Source: Muricea muricata (lineage: Eukaryota; Cnidaria; Anthozoa; Malacalcyonacea; Plexauridae). Taken from it: 64,000 nucleotides of DNA. Both the position numbers and the translations under genes were made by a program. The notes under the pieces are model-generated. The model was not told where the DNA came from, did not search any database, and saw only the letters and a list, made by a program, of their open reading frames with translations. This document shows, in pieces, positions 12,221-24,185 of this stretch (positions within the stretch are counted from its first letter, which is position 1; each line of letters starts with the position of its first letter). Location of the stretch: assembly GCA_963855995.1 (NCBI GenBank), contig OY979728.1:3024330-3088329 (forward strand), given 5' to 3'.

Positions 12221-12645
12221 CTAATAGACAATTTGCATAATAGACTAACATTCGATCTAGGCAAAAAGAACAGAATCTTTTACTACAGCTAGAAAGAGGA
12301 TCATACGATTAGTAGAATTGCAGAGTTTGGTGGCGAAATGTGGTAAAATATGGAAAATATGGCATTGCAAAGTTTGCAAATTTTGTATATATTTGTATTA
12401 CGCGCGGAAAAAGTTACCATTTTCGCGGCAATTTTAGCTCAAAAATGGTAACTTTTTCCGCGCGTAATACAAATATATATAAAATTTGCAAACTTCGCAG
12501 AGCTATATTTTCCGTATTTTACAACATTTCGCCACCAAACTTTGCAGTTTTACTAATTTTGAGATGCTCTTGTTAACTGTAGTAAAATATTTCGTTCTTT
12601 CTGCCTACTACGACCTTTAGTCTATTATGCAAATTGTCCATTACT
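12221..12645. repeat. Foldback element family F, copy 2
   Basis: Outer ends taatagacaatttgcataa / ttatgcaaattgtccatta, inner arms sharing gcaaagtttgcaaattttgtat and a palindromic AAAAAGTTACCATTTT centre. The outer ends differ from copies 3-5, so it is a subfamily. Confidence 0.78.
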
Positions 12646-13199
12646 ATATCCTATACAGTAATAAGATTACATAACATATATGCAAAAGAATACATCGACA
12701 AAAAGTTAAACAAATTAAATTATTTTTTCGAGGCAACTGCTATTTATTCGGCTGTTTGTAACATTTCTATCGAATGGATGTCAATTATTCCAATCAATGC
12801 ATGAATGTTCAAGAAGAACTAACACCCGAATACAGCCTGTTTTTATGCGATATTCACCCACGACAAATTAATTTAGCAACTTTCTACACCATTTTTTAAA
12901 TCAAATTACCACTTGAGGTAACCCATAACAAATTAGTGTTTTTCTTTGCGCTGAGAAAAACTCGCCGAGAAAAAATCGAACGAGCGAAATCGTGCAAGAG
13001 CCTTTGATTTCGTTACGATTCTTTTTGGGCCGGATGTAACTAAGTATATGTACGTGTGAGGGGTCAAGAGCCATTGAAATTGCCCTCAGATACGGATATT
13101 TTTAATGGGAATTTTCAAAGCTGAGGGCGGAGCTATTGAAAATCCGCTTCAACAAAGACGAGCTGAAAAAGAGCAAAGCCCACGTGACACCGCTGTAAG

Positions 13200-13208
13200 T
13201 ATATATAG
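13200..13208 (+). promoter_or_regulatory. TATA box of gene C
   Basis: TATATATAG ends 53 bp before the gene C ATG, the same spacing class as the gene A and B boxes. Confidence 0.6.
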
Positions 13209-13260
13209 TGAGTATTTGAGTTGGCAAGCACAATTCACAGGCGGTATTGATCGACATAAC

Positions 13261-16200
13261 ATGGCACACTGTGTTGCAACCCTGCTCGCCCTCTGGGCGA
13301 CTGCCTTTATTGGTGCATGTAAGTAGCTTAACGTTTTTAGTATAATAAAAGTATTAATGTAACATTTAATGTGGCGTTAGAGTTAAAAACTTCATCGTTA
13401 ACCAAGTGAGATACGTTTTGAAATGAATTCTCGCAATACCTTTAAATAATCTCGCCAGCCAAAGTATTTAAACTAATGGCGTGATTAGGGAAGATTTTCT
13501 GTAGTGATTACAAATATCCTAGAGAAGATCTCTTAACGAATTCCACCGACGTTTTGTAGACAAGAATCTGCGTCAAAGAACTTGCACGAATATACGACTC
13601 GTTATTGTTTACGTGCGCTGACTTAAAAGTACGATACGATTTCATGTTCAACGAATACCGCAACATTTTCTAATCGTATTCAAGTTATTTTGAACACTGT
13701 CAAATTATATTCTAGACTTCGTTGAAATATGTGCATGAATACTTAGGACTGCATTATCTTAAAGTGTTATTGCCACAGTTCAACATACGAGGCTTTTCCT
13801 TGAGTGGATATTGGTAGATTTTACATCGATTCAATTCATACAACTAAATATTTAGTATCTAGAGCTAATGGAGTAATAATCAATTGTACATGAATATAAA
13901 CTTGATTTCACATCGATTGTACTTCACACTGCATCGCATTATTGTTATAATCGATTGTATAATCGATTGTACTTCACACTGCATCGCATTATTGTTATAA
14001 TATAACAATAATGCGATGCAGTGTGAAGTACAATCGATGTGAAATCAAGTTTATATTTCATGTACAATTGATTATTTCGTATTCAACAAATGTATTAAAG
14101 TTTATATCTCCGTTACAAATATGAGCTATACATATTTAATGTCAAGATGTGCCTACATTGGGTTAAGGCCCTGTCACGCGGTACAATTTGTCTTGCAACT
14201 TGCAACGCAATTCTACTCTTAAGAGATGTAAATTTGTGACAAATGTTTGGTATGTTAAAAATATATTAACAAACTGTAATGGAAACTTGTATTTGTCAAT
14301 TTTACATCTCTCAAGGGTAGAGTTGCATAGCAAGTTGCAAGAAAAATTCTACCGCGTGACAGGGCCTTTACATTGACTATCAACACAATGTATTAAGCAT
14401 TTAAACACTCGACCCCACGACTGCACGATATCGATTACCAGCCCAGTTTTATAACATATATTATCTGTATGTTTTAGATGCCATCACACCTTTAGATCGC
14501 GTGTCCCAGGATGTCACCACGTACCCCTACCATATAGGTAAGGTTTTCTTTTGATGTAACAGAACAGACAAGGCAATTCGCTTGTTTAGAGCCCAAATTA
14601 GCGCTTGCCAAGGTTAAATATACTCAGCAGTTCTTATTAGCCTATTTCTGCACTTCTTTCGGTTTCACAAGGCTCAGAAATCCAGAACCTAGTTTATTAT
14701 GCCAGCTGACTCTCAACTGTTCCTTGTTGTGTGGTAAACAAATAACTGTCTTTTGTAATAGAAGGTTGAATTTAAGTACTACCGCCATTGTCTCTCACGG
14801 CCTTAATACGATTGGTTAAACGGGTTGATTGAAGGCCGCTGATTGGCTCATGACAGCGGTAACGAAAATTTGAAACTCCAAATTATCGCTGGCTCCAATC
14901 TCTTTGCTTTACTTGGTTACACCTTCATGTAACAAATTCAGAAAATATGATTGGCTGAGCACCTAGGGTAGGGAATTGGATTAGGGACTGATTTATTATG
15001 ATGATGCATCAAATATCATCATCGATAATCTATAATTGTTCAATCAAAACAATCAAAGCTTGATGGAGAATAGTGAGATTTTCAAAAAAAAAATGGAAAG
15101 GTAATAAGGCGCTCTCATAACTGGACCATCACTGGATGAAGTGGAGAACAGCAAGATTTTAAAAACAATGAAAAGATACTGGAACATTCTCATCGCTGAA
15201 TCAAAAAATGGAGAACAGTGAGTCTTTCAAAACCATGAAAAGACAATGGAACATTCTGATCACTGGATCGAGACTGTATGCCATGCATGGCGCACAACAG
15301 GGCTGTCGCAACAACAACAATAATACCAAGTGACACCAGCTGTTAAACGAGGCACATTTTGAAGTTTGTGTATACGAATGCTTTCCAAACGAATGCGATA
15401 AAAAAGACAGTCTCTGTTGAATTATCACTTTTGGAATTTCTGTCGTAATGGACCATTCCTCTATTAGACAAACTTTTGAATTCGGAAAATCAATTGGCAC
15501 AGCTGGAAAGAGCATTCTACATTTAATACAATTGTGAAGTTTGGTTGCAAAATATTGTAAAATGTGGAAAATATAGTCCTGTAAAGTTTGCGAATTTTGT
15601 ATACTTTTGTATTACGCACGGAAAAGTGTTACCACTATGTGGAAATGTGGTAACGCTTTTTTCCGCGCAATACAAAAGTATACAAAATTTGCAAACTTTA
15701 CATTACTATATTTTCGACATTTTTCAATATTTTACAACCAAACTGCACATTTCCACTAAATTTAGGAAGCTCTTTCCAGCTGTGCTAAAATTGTTTTTGA
15801 ATTTAAAAGGTTGTCTAATTGGGGAATGGTCCATTGATTCCTGTTGTGGCTTAGTCAGTTATTTCCATACATCAGATCGAAATCCCCCCCCCCCCCTACA
15901 CTTTTCATGCAAGTTTTAATGACTGACCGATATTGCTTGGCAGCTCGTGTTTCGTACTTCGCTTAGTAACCGAATAAATATAAGTCAACCGAAAAACAGC
16001 CGCAAAACAACACGAACGAAGTTTCCCACAGTGGGCGTTTGAGACGATGTATAAAAAGCACATTTATTGCCATAAATGCTCTCTATAATACCGTAATAGT
16101 TGGTTTGTCAGAAAATTAAAACACCGCGATGCTTCCGCCGCGAGCATTAAGTACAAAATTTTAGGAAGCGGTTTTAAAAAAGGTAATGCAATGAAATCCA

Positions 16201-19200
16201 TCGCGATAAACAAGAATATAGAAAAACATGTTTTCAAGTCTTGAGGCAATAAGTATAATATCGCTTATTGGAGCAAGGAAATAGTTTATATCTGTAGGGT
16301 AATTTAGGAATGCGCGAGTGACTTTAATGCGTCTTTAAGTATAAGTATATGTTATGTACAACAGTTTCACAAACCTTTCCATTTGCGAACGAGTGGTAGA
16401 ATCTTTAATATCTGCAAGAAAAAGCATTGAGATTGATGAAGATTGATAAAGTAGCTTCAGTGTTTGATGGAATTTTGCCCCCAATAATCTCCCAATGACC
16501 TTGTGTCCACATTCGTGTCAACATGGCACATGGAATACGTATACGTATGTCTTTGTCGAGAATATGTTTCACGAGTCCATCTTAAAGATGCTATGAAGTT
16601 CTTGATGTAACGATGCTTTGTTTACAGTTTAAATTTCTATATTTGTAAAATGTGATAGACTGAATATCAATATCTTCTTGTTTGCAATGATGATAAATGA
16701 ATATAAACCAGACTTTCGATTCGGAAATCTTCCGAAAGATGTGAAATTTAGGCAATGTTTACATCTGGAGGAGCCCTTCCCCCTTGTTATGAGCTGAATC
16801 GATGCGCACAAAGAACTTTAAAGCGTCTTTAAATTTTTGGGCATAAAACTTAGAAGAATAAACAAGTAAAAACAACGCCCCCTTAGAACACAACCAGCAA
16901 AGCATAGTTAACAATATGTCAAAGGTTTAACAGTTACAGTGAAACACAATAGAATACCCCGTACACAAAACCACAAAAAGATTTCTCAAGACAACCTAAC
17001 TCGAACCCCCTAATGGAGAAATAGTCATACCTTAAGGTTAAAAGTGCTTGGCACTATTCAGGGTATTCCCCTCCAGGAATTAAATTTCAAAGTGCAGCGA
17101 TAGGCAAGTGACAGCACAGTGACAAAATCGATTCTTGCAACGATAAATGAAATTATGTGCAATGATAAAAAACACTATTCTGTCACATTCTATCGCTTGT
17201 TACCAACTATAATACCCAAAGAAACTAGTTAACATTTTCATGTTCTTGTTAATCTTTTTTTTTACGAAAAAAACTAAACTATGAAGTATCAAAATAACCC
17301 TAACTGTAAAATCCTTTAGATTTCAAGACATGCCCCATCTCTATCGACATTGCCTACTTGATCGATGGTTCGGACAGTATCTCTGACGGAGATTACGAGC
17401 TAGAGAAAACCGTTGTCAAAGTTATGGCCTATTTCTTCGGCGTCATGAAACTGGGAACGCATAATGGCGTAGTGAATTATGGTCATGATGCAACGACTGA
17501 GATTAAATTCTTGGACCATGAAACCTTCATTTCATTCAGGGATGCTGTGAAGCCATTAAGGAAGGTCGGCGGTGGGACGCGTATCGATCGAGCTTTGGAG
17601 GAAGCCCACGATAACCTCTTCATGGGAGGCGGTGGTGCACGTGCGGCACGTTCTATCCCCAAAATTGCCGTGAGTTTTCACTCGTCTATCATTTACACAG
17701 CGAAAAATGCAACAGTTGTAACATTTCTATTGACATCTTGCAACAAATCAACAAGCCGATATCAGGATGCGTTCGTTGTTGACGCAAATCCGTTGAAAGT
17801 TGTCATTTCACTCGTTTGCACAATAGTTACAACATGTCAAAACAGCTTGCGGCAGGCCTGTGGATAACACGTTTTGCAAAAGCCAATATCGGATACGTTC
17901 GCATGGCTTGTGACGACAAACCAGTTACAAGTCGTCAACAGACTCGTTGCAAGTTGATTGCTAAAACTGTCATCCACAGGCTTGCCGCTTTGTTTCAACA
18001 TGCAGCAGGAGTCATCAGATAGACGACAAGTTGCAAGTGCAGATTTTAACAGACATGTTTGCCACTTGACGAAATTGACAAGTTTGTTGAAACGTATTGA
18101 TTAGTTGCCACAAGCTGATACAATTGACAACTCATCAAAAGTGAGACAATCCATAGTGAGGCTTGTTTGCGAAAAGCTCGTAAACTACGCCGGAAGCTAC
18201 GATTGCGATATATAGTTGAATTGTTGATTTAGCCATGTCGATGGTGAAGCATAAAAAATGTTCGATCAGCTTTACTGTGGGCGCCAGCCAATGCGGCGCT
18301 CACGAGAGGTTGGTTGCAAGTCAAGATAGCTCATGTCGTGCCAAAGAAAATTGGAACGGATAACTTGTTGCACATCCACGGGCACAACTTGCCTACAAAA
18401 CTTGCCAGAAGAAAACTAAACCTTCCTATATGCTCTTTCTAGGTTGTTTTCACCGACGGTGTTAGCGGCGGTCAATCGTTGGACGCTGCAGTTCAACAGC
18501 TTGTCAACAAAGGTGTTATTGTGTTCGCCGTCGGAGTTGGTCCAAATGTGGACATTAATGCATTGAGATTGCTCACCCCTCGTCACGACCTGGTCTACAC
18601 AGCCAACGACTTCTTAGATCTGTATATCAAAGCTGGATTCATTGCCAGGCAGATTTGTCAACACGCGCGTGAGTATGACTTTGGAAATCGCAATTATTTC
18701 GCGATGGGGATGGTGGTAGCGGTGATGTTGAATTAGTCGATGGTATATTGACGATGATTGTAGTCACGGAGTCTGTGATTGCTAACACCATCACCACATC
18801 ACCATCGCTCCACCACAATCATAACGACAGCATTACATTGACATCGAAAGGAACTAGATTTAGGTCAGGCATATCTTTCAGCTGGCCCGATGTGCATATA
18901 AACACAAAGTACAAAAAAAATCATCATCTAATGAAAGATACATAAACAAAAAGACTACATTGAAACAAAGGATACTTAGTGCTTAGGCATATTTTTCGAA
19001 TTGCCTGGTGTTGTTATAACACTACAAGTGTTGAGTAACACAACAAGTGCATGCACAGCATAAAGATACTTAAAACTTATGATTACACTTTAGATATACA
19101 TAGATGGAACTAGACTTCAGAACAGAACTAGACAGAACTGACCAGACATATTTTTGAGCCTGCCAAGTGTGGATATAAACTCAGAGTAACACCAGAAACA

Positions 19201-22200
19201 TCATTTTCACCTGAAAACACCAAGATAATAAAATCCCCATCATTAACTTTGGCCGGGTTAACCTTGGCCAAATTCAAGTCTAAACAATTGTATGTCCACT
19301 TTTATACAGAGAACCGTGGTGCAATCGGTCCAAAGGGCCCGCAAGGTCCAGACGGCGTGCCTGGTCCACAGGGACCAATTGGTGAGCCTGGCCGACCTGG
19401 AAACCGGGGAACTAGAGGTGGAGTTGGACCCAAGGGATTCAGGGGAAGCAAAGGCCCGACTGGGGAACCTGGAACACCCGGCACACCAGGAGCTGATGGC
19501 AACCCAGGACGACAAGGAGCGAAGGGCCCTAAAGGACAACAAGGAGGACCAGGTAGGATATATGAGTACATTGAACAACATCAATAGCTGGACCAACAGG
19601 ATACATAAGGACATGTAGTAGACGCATATTCCTGCCAGCATTTCCCCAAAGAACTTTTGTCCGCTTTTTTTTTGCCTACGAAATGCAACAAGCTATTTTT
19701 GTTAAACGTTTTATGTGTTAGTCTGAGGACAAATTTAGGGCTACTGAATGCAAATTCAAACCAAACATCGTCTTGTCAAACAATGGGGAGTAAACGTTGC
19801 GTTGATCATTATTGCCGTGGGATTGACTACCTCACGGGCGTTCTTTGTGGGTGCCGTCAATATTTTTGGCATGCGGTTGCTCATACAAATTCGTTATTTC
19901 TTCGTAAATAATCGTAAGACTATTCTCACTCACTGGGACTGTATCTACTTCACCAAATTTAGCTAAAGAGGGAGCGCGTAGCGCGACAATCATTACTCGC
20001 CCTTCGGGCTCGCGCTTTTGCTAAATTTGGTGAAGTAGATACAGTCCCAGTGAGTGAGAATAGTCTTACGATTATTTACGAAGAAATAACGAATTTGTAT
20101 GAGCAACCGCATGCCAAAAATATTGACGTCACCCACAAAGAACGCCCGTGAGGTAGTCAATCCCTATTGCCGTTATGTTGCAGGTGCTGAGGGATTACGA
20201 GGACAAACCGGTGACCCGGGTACCAACGGTGATCCAGGACCACGAGGACCCAAGGGAAATCCAGGACCTCTTGGATCAAAAGGCGATGCAGGTAACAACG
20301 CAATCTCATTACTTTACAAAGAGGGAAAAAAAACGATGCTGGAAAAATTTCCGCGTAATTTAGGGCATCGGACCATACCCTATTAGACAAAATTTTTAAT
20401 TCGGAAGATCTATTGGCACAGCTGGAAAGAACATCCTAAATTTAGTACAATTGTCCAGTTTGGTTTCAAAATATTGTAAAATGTCAAAAATATAGTTATG
20501 TAAAGTTTGCGAATTTTGTATATATTTGTATCACGTGTGGAAACGCGTTACCACTATGTAGAAATGTGGTAACGCTTGTTCCCGCCAAATACAAAAGTGT
20601 AAAAAATTCGCAAACTTTACATTCGACGTTTTACAAATATTTTGCAACCAAACTTCACAATTTCACTAAAATTAGGAAGCTCTTTCCAACTGCGCTAATT
20701 TGTTTTCGAACTCAAAAGTTTGTCCAATTGGGAAATGGTCCATTAAGCACAGTTTTAAGTAGTAGTTAAGTAAGATATCAGCAGGAGCGTAACTAGAGGT
20801 TTATTTGGAGGGAATGAATATTCATGTGTTCATTAGGACACTAATATAAAAAAGTACGAGATTTAACTAGGAAATTACAATTAGCTTCACAAATAAAGCA
20901 ACCTGCAGAAAACTTAGCCTGACCCAGACGAATATATTTGCTATTCTCTGGTTACAGTATGCTTGACGATATTCGAAATGTTACCTTGAGGATGTATGTA
21001 TGGCGCCAGCAAGGTCTAATGGGCTCAAACCATTTTTTTTTGCAGGAGAGAATGGAGCCAACGGAAACCCAGGCAGGAACGGTCTCGCAGGAGCAAAGGG
21101 ACGTACTGGTGATGCAGGCAACCGAGGAGAACAGGGTCCCCCTGGTGCAGACCAAGCTAATGGTGCACCCGGCGCCAAGGGTCAACCAGGTCTGCGTGGA
21201 CCACAAGGGCAGCCAGGACCAACCGGTGCGCCCGGACCTAAAGGAGATCAAGGCCCAAGAGGAGAGAAGGGTGACCGTGGAGAACAGGGTGATCCAGGCT
21301 ACCCGGGACAAAATGGTGAGCCAGGTGAAGCTGGTGACCCCGGTGATGATGGTTACCGCGGACCTCGGGGACCAACCGGGCCACCCGGAGCCAAAGGCGA
21401 ACAGGGTAGAGCTGGTATCAATGGCATCGATGGCTTCGAGGGACCCAGAGGTGAGATGTAATTCCATTGTCTGAAGCTTCATTCATCTGAGCGGTGCGTT
21501 TTACCTAACGCATCCTGAACAAAATGTTGGCATCGTCGGTTGAGGTAGCCCTAAGCGGCCCCTCCGAAAGGGGTGCTACCGAAGGGGCTGACTGGACTTT
21601 GTTCATCTTCTACCGTTGTTATTGGTTTTAATTTGGCTGTTTCGCACACCATATTAATACTTGTGCTCGTTGCTTACACTTACAGTATCATTCTTAGCCT
21701 TTTCACTGAACTTTATCACGCTATTTTTCAATTCTTTCTCAGTGTGCTAAAAAACTGGCACTTGCACCATCTGCACTCCTCATCCGCCTCGAGTCATGCA
21801 CGAGTTGCATGATAATGCCCCAGCATCTGACTGGATCCTATTAAGCCGCACCCCCCCGAATTTACCCCACTCTCCGATTCAGGTAGTGTTGATGAGTTCA
21901 CCGCGACTTCACCTACTTTGCTAACTTGAAACCCTATATTCATTAGGTCCGCGAGGCCGTGACGGTCCCGACGGCAGCGACGCCAACCAAAGCATCGCCT
22001 GTATCTACCTGCAATCACCAACTGGAGAACTCACGATGTCATGCAACAACCCATCCTACACCGCCACCGATTGTGGGTGCAGCCGGGGCTGCGGGGAGTG
22101 GAGGATCTCGAATGACGGTCAGACCTGTTCCTGCCAATGCAATACTTATGTTCCATCCACTTTTTACTCCGTGGGCGTCAATTGTTGCAGACTTCAATAG
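13261..22200 (+). CDS. Gene C: VWA-collagen-resistin-like domain protein (567 aa)
   Basis: Complete eight-exon gene: 13261-13318 (signal peptide [19 protein letters not shown]), 14478-14537 (20-residue linker), 17320-17669 and 18443-18668 (von Willebrand A domain), 19310-19552, 20184-20291 and 21046-21450 (collagen; 243, 108 and 405 nt, all multiples of 9), and 21947-22200 (254 nt with TAG). Total 1704 nt. Introns are phase 1 except the phase-0 intron inside the VWA domain, just before VVFTDG. VWA residues about 44-231 keep the MIDAS: D55-G-S57-D-S59, T126 in GGGTRID and D161 in FTDG, so metal-dependent ligand binding is plausible. Collagen spans about 235-493 with one break, where a QAN triplet replaces Gly-X-Y. 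The C-terminal ten cysteines are spaced C-x13-C-x9-C-x-C-x3-C-x11-C-x-C-x-C-x14-C-C and end RLQ; the CGEW..CSCQC core is very like resistin. It is probably a secreted adhesive trimer. It is transcribed divergently from gene B, 2.8 kb apart. Confidence 0.88.
13875..14080. repeat. Long perfect-looking palindrome in gene C intron 1
   Basis: Arms acttgatttcacatcgattg..gcatcgcattattgttata and their complement meet near 14000; the left arm has an extra partial duplication of the cgattgtacttcacactgc block. Confidence 0.8.
14166..14370. mobile_element. MITE-like element
   Basis: Inverted ends ggccctgtcacgcggtacaa / ctaccgcgtgacagggcc, followed inside by cttgcaacttgcaa / ttgcaag. About 205 bp, no coding capacity. 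Lies in gene C intron 1, about 100 bp before exon 2. Confidence 0.75.
15448..15834. repeat. Foldback element family F, copy 3
   Basis: Ends aatggaccattcc / ggaatggtccatt, subterminal ctggaaagag / ctctttccag, and a centre of gttaccactatgtgg / ccacatagtggtaac type. Lies in gene C intron 2. No coding capacity, so it is a MITE-like, non-autonomous element. Confidence 0.82.
17740..18140. repeat. Diverged CTTG/CAAG-rich dispersed repeat in gene C intron 3
   Basis: Fills much of the intron that splits the VWA domain; related in style (cttgtggataac, gcaagttg, gcagcagg) to 23895-24185 and 44800-45125, but the alignment is loose. Confidence 0.4.
19795..20168. repeat. Foldback element ending 16 bp before gene C exon 6
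   Basis: Arms of about 150 bp: gattgactacctcacgggcg..cttcaccaaatttagc and the complement gctaaatttggtgaag..cgcccgtgaggtagtcaatc, with a loop near 19970-20017 holding gcgcgtagcgcg. The splice acceptor of exon 6 (20183) is immediately beyond it. Confidence 0.85.
20368..20746. repeat. Foldback element family F, copy 4
   Basis: Same ends and centre as copy 3 (cggaccatac..aatggtccat). It sits in gene C intron 6, between two collagen exons. Confidence 0.8.
21947..22200 (+). CDS. Gene C last exon: resistin-like domain
   Basis: Follows tattcattag. It starts with a few Gly-X-Y triplets ([10 protein letters not shown]) and then ten cysteines: [16 protein letters not shown] and NCCRLQ are the recognisable blocks. 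Same exon length, same entry phase and same cysteine order as the last exon of gene B, but with two longer loops, so the two genes have diverged well beyond a fresh duplication. Confidence 0.87.
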
Positions 22201-22287
22201 ACAGTGGCTTGCGAATATTATGAACAGATATGTGCATGTTTTATATGAATTCAATATTATTAATGTTGTAACGAGATTTTTTGTATA

Positions 22288-22293
22288 ATTAAA
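22288..22293 (+). terminator. Poly(A) signal of gene C
   Basis: ATTAAA about 90 bp after the stop codon, the first acceptable hexamer downstream of gene C. Confidence 0.4.
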
Positions 22294-23410
22294 GTTTGCC
22301 GTTTTACCTAAACGTGGTGTCCTGTTGGTTTTCAATGCAACATGAAACGTGACTTGTTCTATATGCAGTAGACTTCTTGAAGAGAGTGGCTAATAAGGCG
22401 ATCTTTTTTTATGGTATATTTTGTTAGGAAGTTGTCCTACAAAGAAGTACAATGATTTTTGAAATTTGCGAAAACCATTAGGGATTTCTTCTTTTTTTTC
22501 TTCATATTTTGTGGCAAATACGTACTAATTAGGATTCAGAAAATGTCCAATATGTTGGATTTTTTATATTTGTTTTTTTTTCATCGGACAACTAGCTTAG
22601 CTCCAGATTTTGTAACTATCCAGTGTTACACCAATGTTAAATAATTGTGTTCAATAATGGCGCAGTATTGACCTCAACTGAGCTCCTAAACTTTGATTCT
22701 AAATCTGGTATCTATCCCCTGCAAAATATACCATACAAATATCATCGCACTATATTGAACTATATAGATCCTTAAATTCTAAACCACTGTGCGAATCCCT
22801 CTCGCATCGTTATGCTATATGTGCATAATTTGCAACAAAATGTTTGAAAATTGACAAAGGTTAACCGTAATGTTTAATCCCGCATTGGTATTCCTCAGAC
22901 TACAGCGGCTTTTAGATGGAATTGCTTTACTCTGCCTATACCACAAAGCATCGCGATTCAAATCTTAAATATCACTTCGGGGAAAACGCAGGTGCAGTGG
23001 AATTTAAAATTAAGTTTTTGCCAGAGTGGCTTTAATAACTTATCACATAGACAAGAAACTAAATCGATAAGCCGATCAGCAACTAATGACTTTATTATCT
23101 CCCGTTTATCAGTTTTACAAACCGAATATGACGTCCAGCAAAAAGCGGTTATTAAAACGCAGTTATTTACTGATAAAGTGGAAGAAAATTCACTTAGGAA
23201 GGAAAAAGGGGGAAAATGTGGTAAATCTGTGTAAATATATGAAAGAGTGGGTGTGTGAATTATTCCTATTTGCGGCTGAAAGCCAAGTTGAATTACGTGG
23301 AGCGCCGATCAACAGAGATCAACCAAGTTCAGTCAACGCTCTACTGAATGTCGAGGGTTTTTTCCGGTAATTTCGGTTTCCTTTCATAGGTAATGTTGAC
23401 AGGGTTGTTG

Positions 23411-23804
23411 TAATGGACCATTCCCCAATTAGACAAACTCTTAAATTCGTAAACAATTTTAGCACAGTTGGAAAGAGCTTCCTAAATTTAGTGAAATTGT
23501 GAAGTTTGGTTGCAAAATATTGTAAACTGTTGAAAATATAGTAATGTAAAGTTTGCGAATTTTGTATACTTTTGTATTACGCGGGAAAAAGCGTTACCAC
23601 ATTTCCACATAGTGGTAACGCTTTTCCGTGCGTAATACAAAAGTATACAAAATTCGCCAACTTTACAGGACTGTATTTTCCACTGACATTTTACAATATT
23701 TCGCAACCAAACGTGACAATTGTAAGAAATTTAGGATGCTCTTTCCAGCTGTGCTAATTGATTTTCCGAATTCAAAAGTTTGTTGAATAGGGGAATGGTC
23801 CATT
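23411..23804. repeat. Foldback element family F, copy 5
   Basis: Ends taatggaccattccc / gggaatggtccatta, with a near-perfect central palindrome gcgttaccacatttccac / ccacatagtggtaacgc. Best-preserved copy, about 394 bp. Confidence 0.83.
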
Positions 23805-23894
23805 AATTTCGAAAATTTTGGAAACCTTTGACAGTTGAGTTCCAGGACCTGTACACGTTTTGGGCTTCGTGACCCCTGCACGGCCAAGTTGCAA

Positions 23895-24185
23895 GCTTGT
23901 CATGAAGTCGGATCACGCCTGTTGGCTTCATCAAGTTGAATCATGTCTGTGAAAATCAGACTTGACGCAACTTGATATTTGGAGACTCGCTGAAAGTTAA
24001 TGAAACAACTTGGGTCAAGCTTGTGGATAAAAAGTCTTGACAAACAACTTGCATCAAGCCTGTGGACAACTTGCAGTAGACTTATCATTAAGACGGAGTA
24101 AGCGATGCGAACACATCCTGGTATCAACTTGATGACTGCAAGGTAACAAGCCAGCAGCAGACTTGCTGCAACTCAAGCGTTTCTG
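23895..24185. repeat. Dispersed repeat family G
   Basis: Shares cctgttggcttcatcaagtt, gcatcaagcctgtggacaac, gagtaagcgatgcgaac and cagacttgctgcaact with 44800-45125 and, in part, 43725-43930. No coding capacity. Confidence 0.75.

Larger units (their letters stand above)
10545..13195. other. Divergent intergenic region between genes B and C
   Basis: Holds both promoters at its ends, the inverted 91-bp array (11090-11400) and foldback copy 2 (12221-12645). No coding exon seen. Confidence 0.55.
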
